NCBI GenBank assembly: GCA_903951425.1
Contig: CAJBBX010000012.1
Coordinates: 1 to 64,000 of the forward strand
Origin: an uncultured Chthonomonas sp.
GTDB lineage: Bacteria > Armatimonadota > Chthonomonadetes > Chthonomonadales > CAJBBX01
Direction of reading: 5' to 3'
Length of the DNA: 64,000 bases
The first letter of the stretch is position 1. Every line of letters starts with the position of its first letter. Positions 36,628 through 45,468 of the stretch are shown piece by piece. The position numbers and the translations under genes are program-made. The notes below the pieces were generated by a model, which worked only from the letters and a program-made list of their open reading frames with translations, had not been told where the DNA came from and did no database searches.

Positions 36628-37586
36628 GAGGCGCCTCGGCCGCTTCGGCCCATCATCCGGTTCATCCAGACGCGGATGCCGAAGGCGCGCTCCCGCAGGC
36701 CGACCATCAGGAGGCAGCGTGCCAGCGTCTTCAGGGCGTCGGTGACCAGGTAGGGCGCCAGTTCCACCTTAGGGCAGCAGAGCCAGGCGTAGTTCAGGCG
36801 GTGCTTGATGCCGTTGGGCGACCGGATGTCCCAGAGCGAACGCACGAAGTCGACCAGACTTGCCTGCGTCGAGTAGGCGTTGAAGCCGCCCGTGGTGGCC
36901 ACGGAGTGGAACACGCGCACGTCGCGGGCGATCAGCACCGGGTAGCCTGCCCGCCGGGCGCGGTAGGTGTACTCGAAATCGCTGTGGTAGTGGGGAAGCG
37001 CCTTGTGGGCGATGTTGCCGATCCGCTGGGCCACGGAAACCGGCACGAAGGTAGCAAGGGCGCGGAGGCCGTCTACGGGCGTAAACTCCGACATTCGGGC
37101 GCCGTCGCGGGCCAGGCTCCAGCCCTCATAGGGCCGGTAGTTCAGCGACAGCGCCCAGGACTTGATCGTGATGCCGGACTTGCAGATCCGATCGCGGTCG
37201 CAGTCGTCCAGCACCAGCGCCCCGAAGAGTGCGGTCGGCTGCGCGGCGGCGACCCGCGAGGCGTGGCTCAGGAAGTCCGGCTCCAAGGTGATATCGTCGT
37301 TCATCATCACCAGCACGTCCGCGTCGCCGGCCGTCTTGAGCGCCTCCTCGATGCCCATGTGGACAGCGCCGCCCCAGAAGAGCGAGCCGTCGCCGGTGAG
37401 GACGCGCAGGTCCAGCCGGTCGCCGAACGTGGCGCGGGCCTGCTCGGCGGTGCCGTCGGTGGAGCCGTCGTCCACCAGCCAGACGGTGAAGCCGCGCTCG
37501 GTCTGGCCGGCAAGGCTGCCCAGCACACGGAGCGTTGTCTGCACCCGGTTGTGGACCGGTATCACGATGTGGAAGTGCGTCGGCAT
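36624..37586 (-). CDS. Glycosyltransferase family 2
   Basis: A 320-residue GT-A-fold glycosyltransferase. MPTHFHIVIPVHNR opens the nucleotide-binding fold, followed by VWLVDDGSTDGT and the metal-binding LVMMNDDI. The later FEYTYRARRAGYPVLIARDV matches rhamnosyl- or galactosyl-type GT2 enzymes that build surface polysaccharide at the inner membrane. ATG 37586 places the IPVHNR strand at the N-terminus; upstream codons lack any domain. It is the first gene of the minus-strand run to 32225. Sugar donor and acceptor are unknown. Confidence 0.88.
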   Translation of the reverse strand: MPTHFHIVIPVHNRVQTTLRVLGSLAGQTERGFTVWLVDDGSTDGTAEQARATFGDRLDLRVLTGDGSLFWGGAVHMGIEEALKTAGDADVLVMMNDDITLEPDFLSHASRVAAAQPTALFGALVLDDCDRDRICKSGITIKSWALSLNYRPYEGWSLARDGARMSEFTPVDGLRALATFVPVSVAQRIGNIAHKALPHYHSDFEYTYRARRAGYPVLIARDVRVFHSVATTGGFNAYSTQASLVDFVRSLWDIRSPNGIKHRLNYAWLCCPKVELAPYLVTDALKTLARCLLMVGLRERAFGIRVWMNRMMGRSGRGAS

Positions 37587-37777
37587 GGCATCCCCGGAGG
37601 CTGGATCGGGCTGGAACCGCCCGACCAGAGCGGCTTGAGTATGGCATATCGGCCCGATCCGAACCGGCCCGCCGAATGTCGGCGTTTGCCCGACAGACCC
37701 CGGACCGCGACGGACCCACAATGGAGTCAGGTGCCGTTCGGCCCAGCAATCAGATGCCTACCAGAACAGACGCAGGG

Positions 37778-38233
37778 ATGAGGACTCAATACCGGAGCGC
37801 TGCAGCGGTCGTAGCCGCCTGCATTGCGCTGGTGTCCGCCTGCCGGTGTTCCATGGCCCAGTCCGTCTGCGCGGAGCTACCCCCCGCCGGCGCATCCTTG
37901 GGCGTGGCCATCGGCGCGGCCGCCGTCTCCATCCCCGCGCCGAGCCGACCGCGGCACGAAGACTACTGCCGGTGCGAGAACTGCCCCGGCGAGGCCACGT
38001 GCTGCTGTGCGGCGCCGGCGCCGCTGCGTCCGCTGGCTGCGCTGATCTGCTCGGGACGCAACGGCGACTCGACGGTGGTGTCCGTGCTGGGCGCGGACTC
38101 CGACTTCCCGATCGCCCACGCGCCCGCCGTCCTTCCATTCGCCCCTGCACCACGCGTCCATCCCCGGTGCGGCAATGAAGCGCCACATTTGCGCGATTTG
38201 CGGCGCCCGGACCCTCCTCCTCGATCGAGCTAG
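37778..38233 (+). CDS. Small exported cysteine-cluster protein
   Basis: A 151-residue protein I do not recognise. It opens with a signal-like stretch ([17 protein letters not shown]) and then carries a dense cysteine cluster: [14 protein letters not shown] within 14 residues. The remainder is Ala/Pro-rich with no domain visible. The start could be ATG 37754 or 37778; the latter has AGGG just before it. The cluster could bind metal. It lies 79 bp before a pseudopilin gene on the same strand. Codon and composition pattern past the cluster is weak, so the C-terminal part is less certain. Confidence 0.45.
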   Translation: MRTQYRSAAAVVAACIALVSACRCSMAQSVCAELPPAGASLGVAIGAAAVSIPAPSRPRHEDYCRCENCPGEATCCCAAPAPLRPLAALICSGRNGDSTVVSVLGADSDFPIAHAPAVLPFAPAPRVHPRCGNEAPHLRDLRRPDPPPRSS

Positions 38234-38312
38234 CCGGTCAGCACCCGCAGTCATCACCCATTCGCGAGTCATCGGCTCTCGGACTACACGGTTACAACCG
38301 GAGGTCTCCACC

Positions 38313-39047
38313 GTGAAGCGCGCCGCGTTTACGCTCACCGAGTTACTGGTCGTCATCGCGATCATCGCGATCCTTGCGGCCATGATGTTTCATGTGTTCG
38401 CACAGGCGCGGGAGAAGGCCCGCAGCACCTCGTGCCTCTCCAACTGCAAGCAGATGGGCACGGCCCTCTTCATGTACTCACAGGACTGGGATGAGGGCAT
38501 GCCCAGTGTGATAATGGCCTGGCCCGGCATGCCGTTGCCGCCGAGCTGGCTCGATACCATCCAGCCGTACGTGAAGTCGCGCCTGCTCCAACGGTGCCCG
38601 TCGGACCTGAGCTCCGCCTGGACGGCAACGCCGGCCAGACCCACGTCGTACGGCTTCAACGCCTACTTCGACCCGATGCACCCGCCGTACGGTGCGCCGG
38701 CCAATCCCCGGGCGTTCACACTGGCGGGGATTATGAACAGCTCGCAGTGTCTCTTCGCAACCGAGCTCGCCGAATACCGGTCGGGCACGACCACGGCGAT
38801 CACGGGCGACCATTTCATGCCCATGTACTGGGGAAGCCCGGCCCGCGAGGCTGACGCCATGCACATGGGGCTGCAGTGGGACGCAATCAAGGCCGAGCCC
38901 AAGACGGTCGCCATTCGGCGGCACCAGGGCACCTGCAACTATGTGTTCACAGACGGCCACGCCAAGCTCATGCGTTTCAGCCAAACCTGGCGCCAGACGC
39001 CGGGCTCGGCGCCGGACGTGGACTACTTCGACCCGATGCACCAGTAG
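38313..39047 (+). CDS. Type-IV-pilin-like secreted protein (DUF1559-like), GTG start
   Basis: A 244-residue pseudopilin-like protein. The leader is only M(V)KRAA, then FTLTELLVV with Glu5 and a Thr in place of the usual Ile, then the hydrophobic helix and [11 protein letters not shown]. Downstream are [21 protein letters not shown] and [11 protein letters not shown], as in the family. GTG 38313 is preceded by CGGAGG; the frame upstream is open but encodes no leader. The helix ends [10 protein letters not shown], a variant of ILFPVFAQ in the paralogues. A terminator-like hairpin follows the stop. Confidence 0.85.
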   Translation: MKRAAFTLTELLVVIAIIAILAAMMFHVFAQAREKARSTSCLSNCKQMGTALFMYSQDWDEGMPSVIMAWPGMPLPPSWLDTIQPYVKSRLLQRCPSDLSSAWTATPARPTSYGFNAYFDPMHPPYGAPANPRAFTLAGIMNSSQCLFATELAEYRSGTTTAITGDHFMPMYWGSPAREADAMHMGLQWDAIKAEPKTVAIRRHQGTCNYVFTDGHAKLMRFSQTWRQTPGSAPDVDYFDPMHQ

Positions 39048-39059
39048 CGGGTCCATCCT

Positions 39060-39097
39060 GAGCCGCCCCGCGCCCGTCCCGGCGCGGGGCGCGGCTC
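39060..39097. terminator. GC-rich hairpin after the pseudopilin gene
   Basis: GAGCCGCCCCGCGCC (39060-39074) pairs with GGCGCGGGGCGCGGCTC (39081-39097) apart from a two-base bulge. It is 13 bp after the stop and 34 bp before the next ATG. There is no T-tract. Confidence 0.5.
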
Positions 39098-39130
39098 CGG
39101 GCGGTAATCTATGGCCCGGAGAACCTGACC

Positions 39131-40267
39131 ATGACGTCGCCTGACGCACCCCGCGCCATATCGCTCGCCAAGCCCGTGACCATCGCCCTCGTCGGCGGCT
39201 TCCTGGGGGCAGGCAAGACCACCGCCATCGGAGCCCTGGCCGCGGAGCTTATCCAGCGCGGCAAGCGCGTGGCCGTGCTCACCAACGACCAGGCCGCCGG
39301 GCTGGTTGACACCGTGCTGGCCGAGCGGCTCGGCGTACCGGTGGAGGAGGTCTCAGGCGGTTGCTTCTGCTGCCGCTTCGAGGACATGCTGGACGCCGTG
39401 GTGCGCATCCTGCCCTCGGAACCGGACATCCTGCTCTGCGAACCCGTGGGAAGCTGCACCGACATGGCGGCCACGGTGCTGAACCCGCTGAAGCTCTTCT
39501 ACCCGGACGCGTTCCGGCTTGCGCCATTCACCGTGCTGGCCGATCCCCGGCGCGTGCGCGAGTCCGTGGTGGGCGAAGAGCCCGAGCCGTTCGGTCCCGA
39601 GGTGGGCTACGTCTTCCGCAAGCAACTCGAGGAGGCCGACGCCCTGATGCTCAGCAAGCTGGACACCCTCGATGTCGCCGAGGCCGACCGCCTGTCTCTG
39701 CAGCTTGAAGCGCGGTATGCCCGGCCGGTCATGCGCTGCTCCGCGGTCACCGACGAGGGGATCGAGGCCTGGGCCGCCTACTTGCTCTCCGGCACTCCCG
39801 CAGGCGGCCATGTGCTGGCCGACATCGACTACGACACCTACGCCACCGGGGAGGCGCTGCTCGGCTGGCTCAACGCCACCGTGCGCGTGACCTCGGATCA
39901 CGGGATCGACGGCGCACGGTTGCTCGCCAGCTTGCTGGAGGCGATGCGCGCCGCGTGCGCGGCCGACGGCGCTGAGATCGCCCACCTGAAAGCCGCGCTG
40001 GACGCACCGGGAGCCTTCTCTCGGGCGCACCTCACCTCCACGTCCGGCGCGCTGTCGCTGTCGGCCTGCGATGTGCAGCCCCGCGAGGCGCAGCTTATCC
40101 TGAACGCCCGCATCGGTATGGAGCCTGAGCGGCTGCGGCGGGCTGCCGAGGAGGCCCTGCGCGCGGCAACCGATGCCGCAGGCGCCCACGCCGATATCGA
40201 GACGCTACGTTCCTTCAGCCCCGGCTACCCGACGCCCCCGTACCGGATGCCGGGCGCCGCGGGCTGA
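39131..40267 (+). CDS. CobW-like G3E-family GTPase
   Basis: A 378-residue P-loop GTPase of the COG0523 group (CobW/UreG/HypB relatives), which insert or deliver metals to client proteins in the cytoplasm. The P-loop GGFLGAGKTT is at 22-31 (Lys29), the metal-binding CFCC motif at 78-81 within GGCFCC, and a base-recognition SKLD follows later. The C-terminal half lacks a His-rich metal tail and diverges from standard CobW_C. The metal and client are unknown. No metalloenzyme gene sits beside it; its neighbours are pseudopilins. ATG 39131 follows GGAGAACC. Confidence 0.85.
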   Translation: MTSPDAPRAISLAKPVTIALVGGFLGAGKTTAIGALAAELIQRGKRVAVLTNDQAAGLVDTVLAERLGVPVEEVSGGCFCCRFEDMLDAVVRILPSEPDILLCEPVGSCTDMAATVLNPLKLFYPDAFRLAPFTVLADPRRVRESVVGEEPEPFGPEVGYVFRKQLEEADALMLSKLDTLDVAEADRLSLQLEARYARPVMRCSAVTDEGIEAWAAYLLSGTPAGGHVLADIDYDTYATGEALLGWLNATVRVTSDHGIDGARLLASLLEAMRAACAADGAEIAHLKAALDAPGAFSRAHLTSTSGALSLSACDVQPREAQLILNARIGMEPERLRRAAEEALRAATDAAGAHADIETLRSFSPGYPTPPYRMPGAAG

Positions 40268-40300
40268 CGGACCGGCTCAGGCCCGCCCCCGGCGCGGATG

Positions 40301-40306
40301 TATACT
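40301..40306 (+). promoter_or_regulatory. Candidate -10 element before the third pseudopilin
   Basis: TATACT at 40301-40306 is an isolated AT-rich hexamer in the 116-bp gap upstream of ATG 40384. No convincing -35 lies 17 bp upstream, so this is tentative. Confidence 0.3.
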
Positions 40307-40383
40307 GTGTGGCGTACTGCCGATTGCTTCTGCAACTCCCCTCACCGCGGCCGTAGCCAATCCCATCCTAAGGAACCCCACCC

Positions 40384-41106
40384 ATGACACACACACGCCG
40401 ACACAGCGCATTCACGCTCATCGAGCTCCTGGTAGTCATCGCTATCATCGCGATCCTGGCCGCCATCCTCTTCCCCGTCTTCGCGCAGGCGCGGGAGAAG
40501 GCCCGCCAGGCCTCATGCATCTCCAACACCAAGCAGTACTCGCTGGCCACGAGCATGTACGTGCAGGACTACGACGAGACGATGCCCATGGGCTCGTATC
40601 CGGTGAACGGCAATCCGCCCACTGGCTGCATCGGCACCTACTACTGGGCCGTGACGCCCTACGTGAAGAACAGCCAGATCACCCAGTGCCCAACGGAGCC
40701 CCGCGCCCTGAACCTGGCCGAGGTGGTGGGCTTCCCCTGCGCGGGCTCGCCGCCCTACAACAGCTACGCGGTGAACAGCGCGGTCTTCGCCAACGCCTAC
40801 TACCCGACCTTCAGCCCTGTCAGCCTGGCCGCGATCCCCAAGCCGGCCGACACCATCGGCGCCTATGACGGCAACGTGGGCATGGGACCGATGAATAGCC
40901 AGACGCAGGTGGTTCAGGCCCGCCACAGCGAGACCTTCAGCGCCAACTTCGTCGACGGCCACACCAAGGCCATCAAGGCCACGCAGTATGGCACGACCCA
41001 GCAGTTTACGATCATGGGCCCCGGCAAGTCGCTGACCACGTGGAAGGTGGGCGCAGGCGGCGGCTTCTATGCAGGCGGCATCGAGTGCGTGGGCATTCCG
41101 CAGTAG
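40384..41106 (+). CDS. Type-IV-pilin-like secreted protein (DUF1559-like)
   Basis: A 240-residue pseudopilin-like protein. The leader MTHTRRHSA is followed by FTLIELLVV, a long hydrophobic helix and [15 protein letters not shown]. Then come [21 protein letters not shown], a cysteine pair around the [11 protein letters not shown] segment, and [10 protein letters not shown]. It is the most consensus-like of the three in this window and probably forms or decorates a secreted fibre. ATG 40384 follows AAGGAACCC. A sulfatase gene starts 30 bp after its stop. Confidence 0.9.
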   Translation: MTHTRRHSAFTLIELLVVIAIIAILAAILFPVFAQAREKARQASCISNTKQYSLATSMYVQDYDETMPMGSYPVNGNPPTGCIGTYYWAVTPYVKNSQITQCPTEPRALNLAEVVGFPCAGSPPYNSYAVNSAVFANAYYPTFSPVSLAAIPKPADTIGAYDGNVGMGPMNSQTQVVQARHSETFSANFVDGHTKAIKATQYGTTQQFTIMGPGKSLTTWKVGAGGGFYAGGIECVGIPQ

Positions 41107-41136
41107 AAGCCTGAGCGTGCGATCCCGGAGGTGAGC

Positions 41137-42582
41137 ATGACCGAGCGGCCCAACATTCTGCTCATCATGGCGGACCAGATGCGGGCGGACTGCCTGGGCT
41201 GCGCCGGCGCCGGCGAGGCCCATACGCCCAGCCTGGACGCGCTGGCCCGGCAGGGCGTCTGCTTCAGTAGCGCCTATAGCTCGACGCCCTCTTGCACCCC
41301 GGCGCGTGCGGGGCTCCTCACCGGATGGTCGCCCTGGCGGCACGGCATGCTGGGCTACGGTCAGGTGGCCGATCGCTACGCCAACGAGATGCCCCGCATG
41401 CTCGCCGACGCGGGCTACTCCACCACGGCCATCGGCAAACTCCACTACTTCCCGCAGCGGCACACGCATGGCTACGAGACGGCCCTGCTGGACGAGTCAG
41501 GCCGGGTAGAGACGCCGGGCTTCGTCAGCGACTACCGCCAGTGGTTCAAGCGCGAAGCGGCGGACCTCAACCCCGACGCCACCGGCCTGGGATGGAACGA
41601 CTTCGACGCCCGCCCCTACGCCCTGCCCGAGCGCCTCCATCCGACGCAGTGGACCGGCGACCGCGCCGTGGAGCGCCTCTCCGAGATCGACGAGAGCCGC
41701 CCTTTCTTCCTCAAGGTCTCCTTCGCACGCCCGCACTCGCCCTACGACCCGCCGGAGCGCCTCGCGCGCCGGTTCGACGAAGCCGCCGTGCCCGCCGCGG
41801 CCGTGGGCGCCTGGGCCGAGAAGTTCGCGCACAGGGGCGAGAAGCCCCGCAGCGATGCCTGGTGCGGCGACCTGGGGGCGGAGCAGGTACGCAAGTCGCG
41901 CCGGGCGTACTATGCAAGCGTGGCCTTCATCGACGAGCAGGTCGGCCGCATCATTGAGACGCTGCGGAGCCGCAAGCTGCTGGAGCGGACGCTCATCGTG
42001 TTTACGGCCGACCACGGCGACATGCTGGGCGACCACAACCTCTGGCGCAAGACCTACCCGTACGAGGGCTCGGCCCGTATCCCCATGATCCTGCGGTGGC
42101 CGGAGGGGATGGTGCGCGCACGGCGCGGGCTGAAGAGCGCCAAGCCAGTGGAACTGCGCGACGTGCTGCCCACCTTCATCGACGCGGCAGGGCTACGCGC
42201 CGGGCCGCAGACCTTCGACGGACAAACGCTGCTGGACCTGGTGCGCCGCCGCGATGCGCCCTGGCGCGAGGCGCTGGACCTGGAGCATTGCCAGTGCTAC
42301 GTCCGTGAGAACGATTGGAACGCCCTGACGGATGGCCGCATGAAGTATGTCTGGTGGGCCTACACCGGGCAAGAGCAGCTCTTCGACCTTCGCGCCGACC
42401 CGCACGAGCTACGCGACCTGGCCCTCGAACCGGCCCGTGCATCCGATGTCGCCGAGTGGCGCGGCCGCATGGGTCGGCACCTTATGCCGCGGGGCGACCG
42501 CTTTGCCAAAGACGGCCGCCCCGTCGTGCGCACGAAGTCCGTGCTCTACAGCCCCAACTACCCGGCAGGCGGGAAAGCGTAG
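41137..42582 (+). CDS. Sulfatase (formylglycine-type, Cys subfamily)
   Basis: A 481-residue arylsulfatase-family hydrolase that removes sulfate esters, probably from sugars. The active-site signature is CTPAR at Cys53-Arg57, where Cys is oxidised to formylglycine by FGE or an anaerobic maturase. NILLIMADQMRAD supplies the metal Asp near the N-terminus, and VFTADHGDMLGDH supplies the C-terminal metal ligands. There is no signal peptide, so it appears cytoplasmic, unusual for the sulfated-polysaccharide sulfatases. ATG 41137 is preferred to GTG 41131 because GGAG is 6 nt before it. The only SUMF1/FGE-like gene in the window is broken (60242-60890). Confidence 0.9.
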   Translation: MTERPNILLIMADQMRADCLGCAGAGEAHTPSLDALARQGVCFSSAYSSTPSCTPARAGLLTGWSPWRHGMLGYGQVADRYANEMPRMLADAGYSTTAIGKLHYFPQRHTHGYETALLDESGRVETPGFVSDYRQWFKREAADLNPDATGLGWNDFDARPYALPERLHPTQWTGDRAVERLSEIDESRPFFLKVSFARPHSPYDPPERLARRFDEAAVPAAAVGAWAEKFAHRGEKPRSDAWCGDLGAEQVRKSRRAYYASVAFIDEQVGRIIETLRSRKLLERTLIVFTADHGDMLGDHNLWRKTYPYEGSARIPMILRWPEGMVRARRGLKSAKPVELRDVLPTFIDAAGLRAGPQTFDGQTLLDLVRRRDAPWREALDLEHCQCYVRENDWNALTDGRMKYVWWAYTGQEQLFDLRADPHELRDLALEPARASDVAEWRGRMGRHLMPRGDRFAKDGRPVVRTKSVLYSPNYPAGGKA

Positions 42583-42592
42583 CGGGAGGCGG

Positions 42593-44185
42593 CTACTGGC
42601 CCAGGTAGCCTCGCATCCTCGGGGCGATGGCGCCGGCTTCCAGTTCCCAATGCGACGTGCGCCGCACGATGCCGTCGTTACCCCGCTTCGGCTTGTTGCG
42701 CTCGTAGTAGGCGATGGCATCCAGGGCGCCCGCGGCCGCTGTTCGGCATCGGGCCAGGTCCCCCTTGCGGTGCAGCGCATCGGCCAGCGCGGCCAGCGCC
42801 GGGAACCGCAGCAGGTCGGGCGACTGGTCCACCCAGCGGCCGGCCATCCTCTCGGCCCGCGGCACGTCGCCGGCGTCCAACGCCGACTGGGTCAGGTACT
42901 TCAGGGCCTCCATGCGGTATGCCTCGGGCACAGGCATCCGCAGCAGCTGTTGGTAGGCCGCTCCGGCCTCCTCGCCGCGTCCGGCATCGGCCAGGATGCG
43001 GGCCGACTGCTGCTGCGCATAGGCCGCGTAGACCGACTTCGGGAAGCGATCCAGCACGATCCGCATGGCCTTCAGCTTGTCATCGGGCTCCTTGCCGCTG
43101 CGTACCTCCAGCCGAGCGTAGAGGTCCGCCACGCTGGCCGCCCAGGGGCCCTTGTCACCCGAGTCAAGCACGGCCTTTAGGGCGCGCCGATGCTGCGCCG
43201 TGTCGCCAAGCAGGTCGGCCTCGCCCTCCAGGTTGGCGCGCCATGAGTTGGGGATGTCGCCCACCAGCGCCCGGAAGGTAGGTCCGAAGAGGGCGGTGAT
43301 GGGGATCGGGCCATAGGGCGAGAAGTGGCGACGAAGCCAGGCGGCGTCGGATGGCTGCAGGCGTCCGCGTTGGGTGTAGGCGTAGCCCACCTTGAATAGC
43401 GCACCGGAGCCGATGTAGACCACCACGACGCTTGCCGCGAACGCCGCCGCACGCCGCCGTACGCGGACCGTGATGGGCGATCCCAGGGTGAAGATGAGCC
43501 GCGAGTGCGAGGCGTAGAGCGCGACGGCTCCCAGCAGCAGGACGATCTTCGCCACATACCAGTGCTGGGCGAACACCAGTTCGGCGAAGTCCACCATGGG
43601 CAGCGAAAGCGAGTAGGTCCGCAGGCTCAGGAAGGGCATGAGCTGCGCGCCGGGCGGCAGGTCCAGGGCCCAGTAGAGCGCTGCCACGCCGAAGCCCGCC
43701 AGCGGGTGCCGGAAGAGCGTGGCGAAGGTGAGGGCCAGCATGGCGAGCCAGAGGGTAGTGGGAACGATGGCGAGGAACGCCGGCGCCCAGGGGTAGGGCT
43801 CCATGCCGTAGTAGAACGCCGCCAGCGAGAGGCCCGCCAGCGCCCATACCAGGGCCATGACGACGCCAAGGCGTAGCGCCACGATCTTCTTCAGGTCCAC
43901 CGGCTTGGAGGCCAGGATGGCGCCAACGCCGGATCGGTACTCGGCCGTGAGTACATGCGCGGCCAGGAACGCGGCCAGCAACGGTGAGGTGAACTCCACG
44001 CACTGCGCGGGCAACCAGGGCTGGAAGCGTTGCGTGATGAGGCTCCAGAAGACGGCGAACTGCGAGGCCGCTAGCGGGAAGACCAGCAGCCACCAGTTGT
44101 TGTAGATCATCACGCGGAAGTTGTAGCGGAGCAATCCTCCGCGGGCGGGCGGGCGCTCTGAAGCGTTGGTCTGCCTGCGTTTCAT
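42593..44185 (-). CDS. ABC-type permease fused to TPR-like domain
   Basis: A 530-residue protein and last gene of the ABC/propeller operon. Residues ~25-300 hold several hydrophobic helices (WWLLVFPLAASQFAVFWSLI, LVWALAGLSLAAFYYG, IVPTTLWLAMLALTFATLF, and others) like an ABC-2 type permease. Residues ~310-530 are soluble, helical and repeat-like (AYAQQQSARILADAGRGEEA, YRMEALKYLTQSALDAGDV), in keeping with TPR/sel1 repeats. ATG 44185 overlaps the stop of the preceding permease gene by 4 bp (ATGA). The fusion probably docks other proteins to the transporter. Confidence 0.75.
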   Translation of the reverse strand: MKRRQTNASERPPARGGLLRYNFRVMIYNNWWLLVFPLAASQFAVFWSLITQRFQPWLPAQCVEFTSPLLAAFLAAHVLTAEYRSGVGAILASKPVDLKKIVALRLGVVMALVWALAGLSLAAFYYGMEPYPWAPAFLAIVPTTLWLAMLALTFATLFRHPLAGFGVAALYWALDLPPGAQLMPFLSLRTYSLSLPMVDFAELVFAQHWYVAKIVLLLGAVALYASHSRLIFTLGSPITVRVRRRAAAFAASVVVVYIGSGALFKVGYAYTQRGRLQPSDAAWLRRHFSPYGPIPITALFGPTFRALVGDIPNSWRANLEGEADLLGDTAQHRRALKAVLDSGDKGPWAASVADLYARLEVRSGKEPDDKLKAMRIVLDRFPKSVYAAYAQQQSARILADAGRGEEAGAAYQQLLRMPVPEAYRMEALKYLTQSALDAGDVPRAERMAGRWVDQSPDLLRFPALAALADALHRKGDLARCRTAAAGALDAIAYYERNKPKRGNDGIVRRTSHWELEAGAIAPRMRGYLGQ

Positions 44186-45468
44186 CGCGGCTCCTCCTGC
44201 AGGCGGGCCTCAACGCTGCGGCTCAGGCGATCGGGGTCCAGCGCCTCGGTGCCGCGGAGCACCTCACGGGCCCTGCGCCGCCGGTCCGTCACGACGATAG
44301 TGGGGAAGTCCGTCAGCTCGTGGGCTGCCGCGACGGGCGACATGTCGGCGGGCTTGGAGGCGAAGTGCGCTCCCCAGTCGCTGACGATCGGGTAGGCCGT
44401 CCCGTGCCCCACGGCGAAGGTCGATGCGGCGCCCTGGTCCTCGGAGATGCAGACGGCCACGGGCTGCACGCCCTGCGCGCCGAAGCGGGCCTGCATGTCG
44501 GCCAGACGGGTCAGCACCAGTCCTGCATCTGGGCTCGCGGGCGACCAGAGCGCCACGAGCAGCACCTTGCCGGGGTAGTCCGACAGGGAGACCGGCGCGC
44601 CTCCTTGGCCGGGCAGGGTGAAGCCGGGAGACCGCTCGCGGAGGCTCAGTGTCTGGCGCTGCATGGTGTCCAGTATCTGGCTGGTGTGCACCATGGGATC
44701 ATGCTCGGTGAGCAGCGAGTGGCGCAGCGAGAGCCCGAAGCCGAGCAGCAGTAACGGCAGGCCCACGGAGGCCCAGGTGGCGGCCGGGGCCGCGCCGCGC
44801 CGCCGACGCTGGTGGAAGAGGGCCGTGAGGCAGACGAGCGCGCCCGCCAGCAGCAGGTAGGTCACCGCGTTCTGGGTGTAGGCCGGGAAGTAGACCTTGG
44901 CCAGGTAGTCGCGCCCTGCCAGGGTCAGCACCCAGTAGAGCGCGGCCAGCGCGCCGGCGATGGCGCTGTTCGCCAGCATGCCCAGCGCATAGGCCAGCGC
45001 GCCGGCGAACACCAGCACCCAGGCCGCACGCAGGTACTGGATCCCGAAGGCCCCGAACCCGGCAAGGCTACCCGCGGCGCGCAAGTGCGACGCGGCCGCC
45101 CCGATGAAGAGCGCCAGCAGCACCAGCAACGCAAGTCCCAGCGTGCCGGTGAAGCGCGCAACGACGATACGCTCGGTGGGTTGCGGCTTGGACCAGAAGA
45201 TGGCGGTAGTGCGGGCCGCGTGGTCGCGCACGGCCGTCAGCGAGAACCAGAGGATGGTGACGAGGCCGAGCCACTGCCAGGCGGCCTCGCCGGCGGCATA
45301 GGCCGATGCGCCCGAGCCGCGCCCGGCGCCGCCGCCCACAGACCAGCCCATCAGGGCCGCGCCGGCCGCAAGCAGCCGCACACCGGGGGCGCGAACGCCC
45401 ATGCGGAGTTCGGCGGCGATTAGGCCCAGCACCGGCAGGCGGGCGCCGAGCGTCTGGGTGTCAGGCAT
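44182..45468 (-). CDS. ABC-2-type permease fused to a cysteine-less thioredoxin-like domain
   Basis: A 428-residue protein. Residues ~15-245 contain about six membrane helices of ABC-2 permease type (ILWFSLTAVRDHAARTTAIF, LALLVLLALFIGAAASHL, and others). Residues ~275-428 read as a TlpA/AhpC-type thioredoxin fold: SPGFTLPGQGGAPVSLSDY, YPGKVLLVALWSPASPD, then FPTIVVTDRRR. The redox CxxC normally after W is replaced by SPAS (about 309-312), so it cannot do thiol exchange. It overlaps the ABC ATPase stop by 8 bp and the next permease by 4 bp. The domain probably works as a binding module. Confidence 0.8.
   Translation of the reverse strand: MPDTQTLGARLPVLGLIAAELRMGVRAPGVRLLAAGAALMGWSVGGGAGRGSGASAYAAGEAAWQWLGLVTILWFSLTAVRDHAARTTAIFWSKPQPTERIVVARFTGTLGLALLVLLALFIGAAASHLRAAGSLAGFGAFGIQYLRAAWVLVFAGALAYALGMLANSAIAGALAALYWVLTLAGRDYLAKVYFPAYTQNAVTYLLLAGALVCLTALFHQRRRRGAAPAATWASVGLPLLLLGFGLSLRHSLLTEHDPMVHTSQILDTMQRQTLSLRERSPGFTLPGQGGAPVSLSDYPGKVLLVALWSPASPDAGLVLTRLADMQARFGAQGVQPVAVCISEDQGAASTFAVGHGTAYPIVSDWGAHFASKPADMSPVAAAHELTDFPTIVVTDRRRRAREVLRGTEALDPDRLSRSVEARLQEEPR

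Noticed and set aside
35188-36753. A 521-codon plus-strand frame across the propeller and part of the UroD-like gene
   Set aside because: No recognisable domain; opposite frames have clear family features and coupled start/stop codons.
44182-45468. A working thiol-disulfide reductase (TlpA/ResA)
   Set aside because: The CxxC pair is absent, so only the fold can be claimed.
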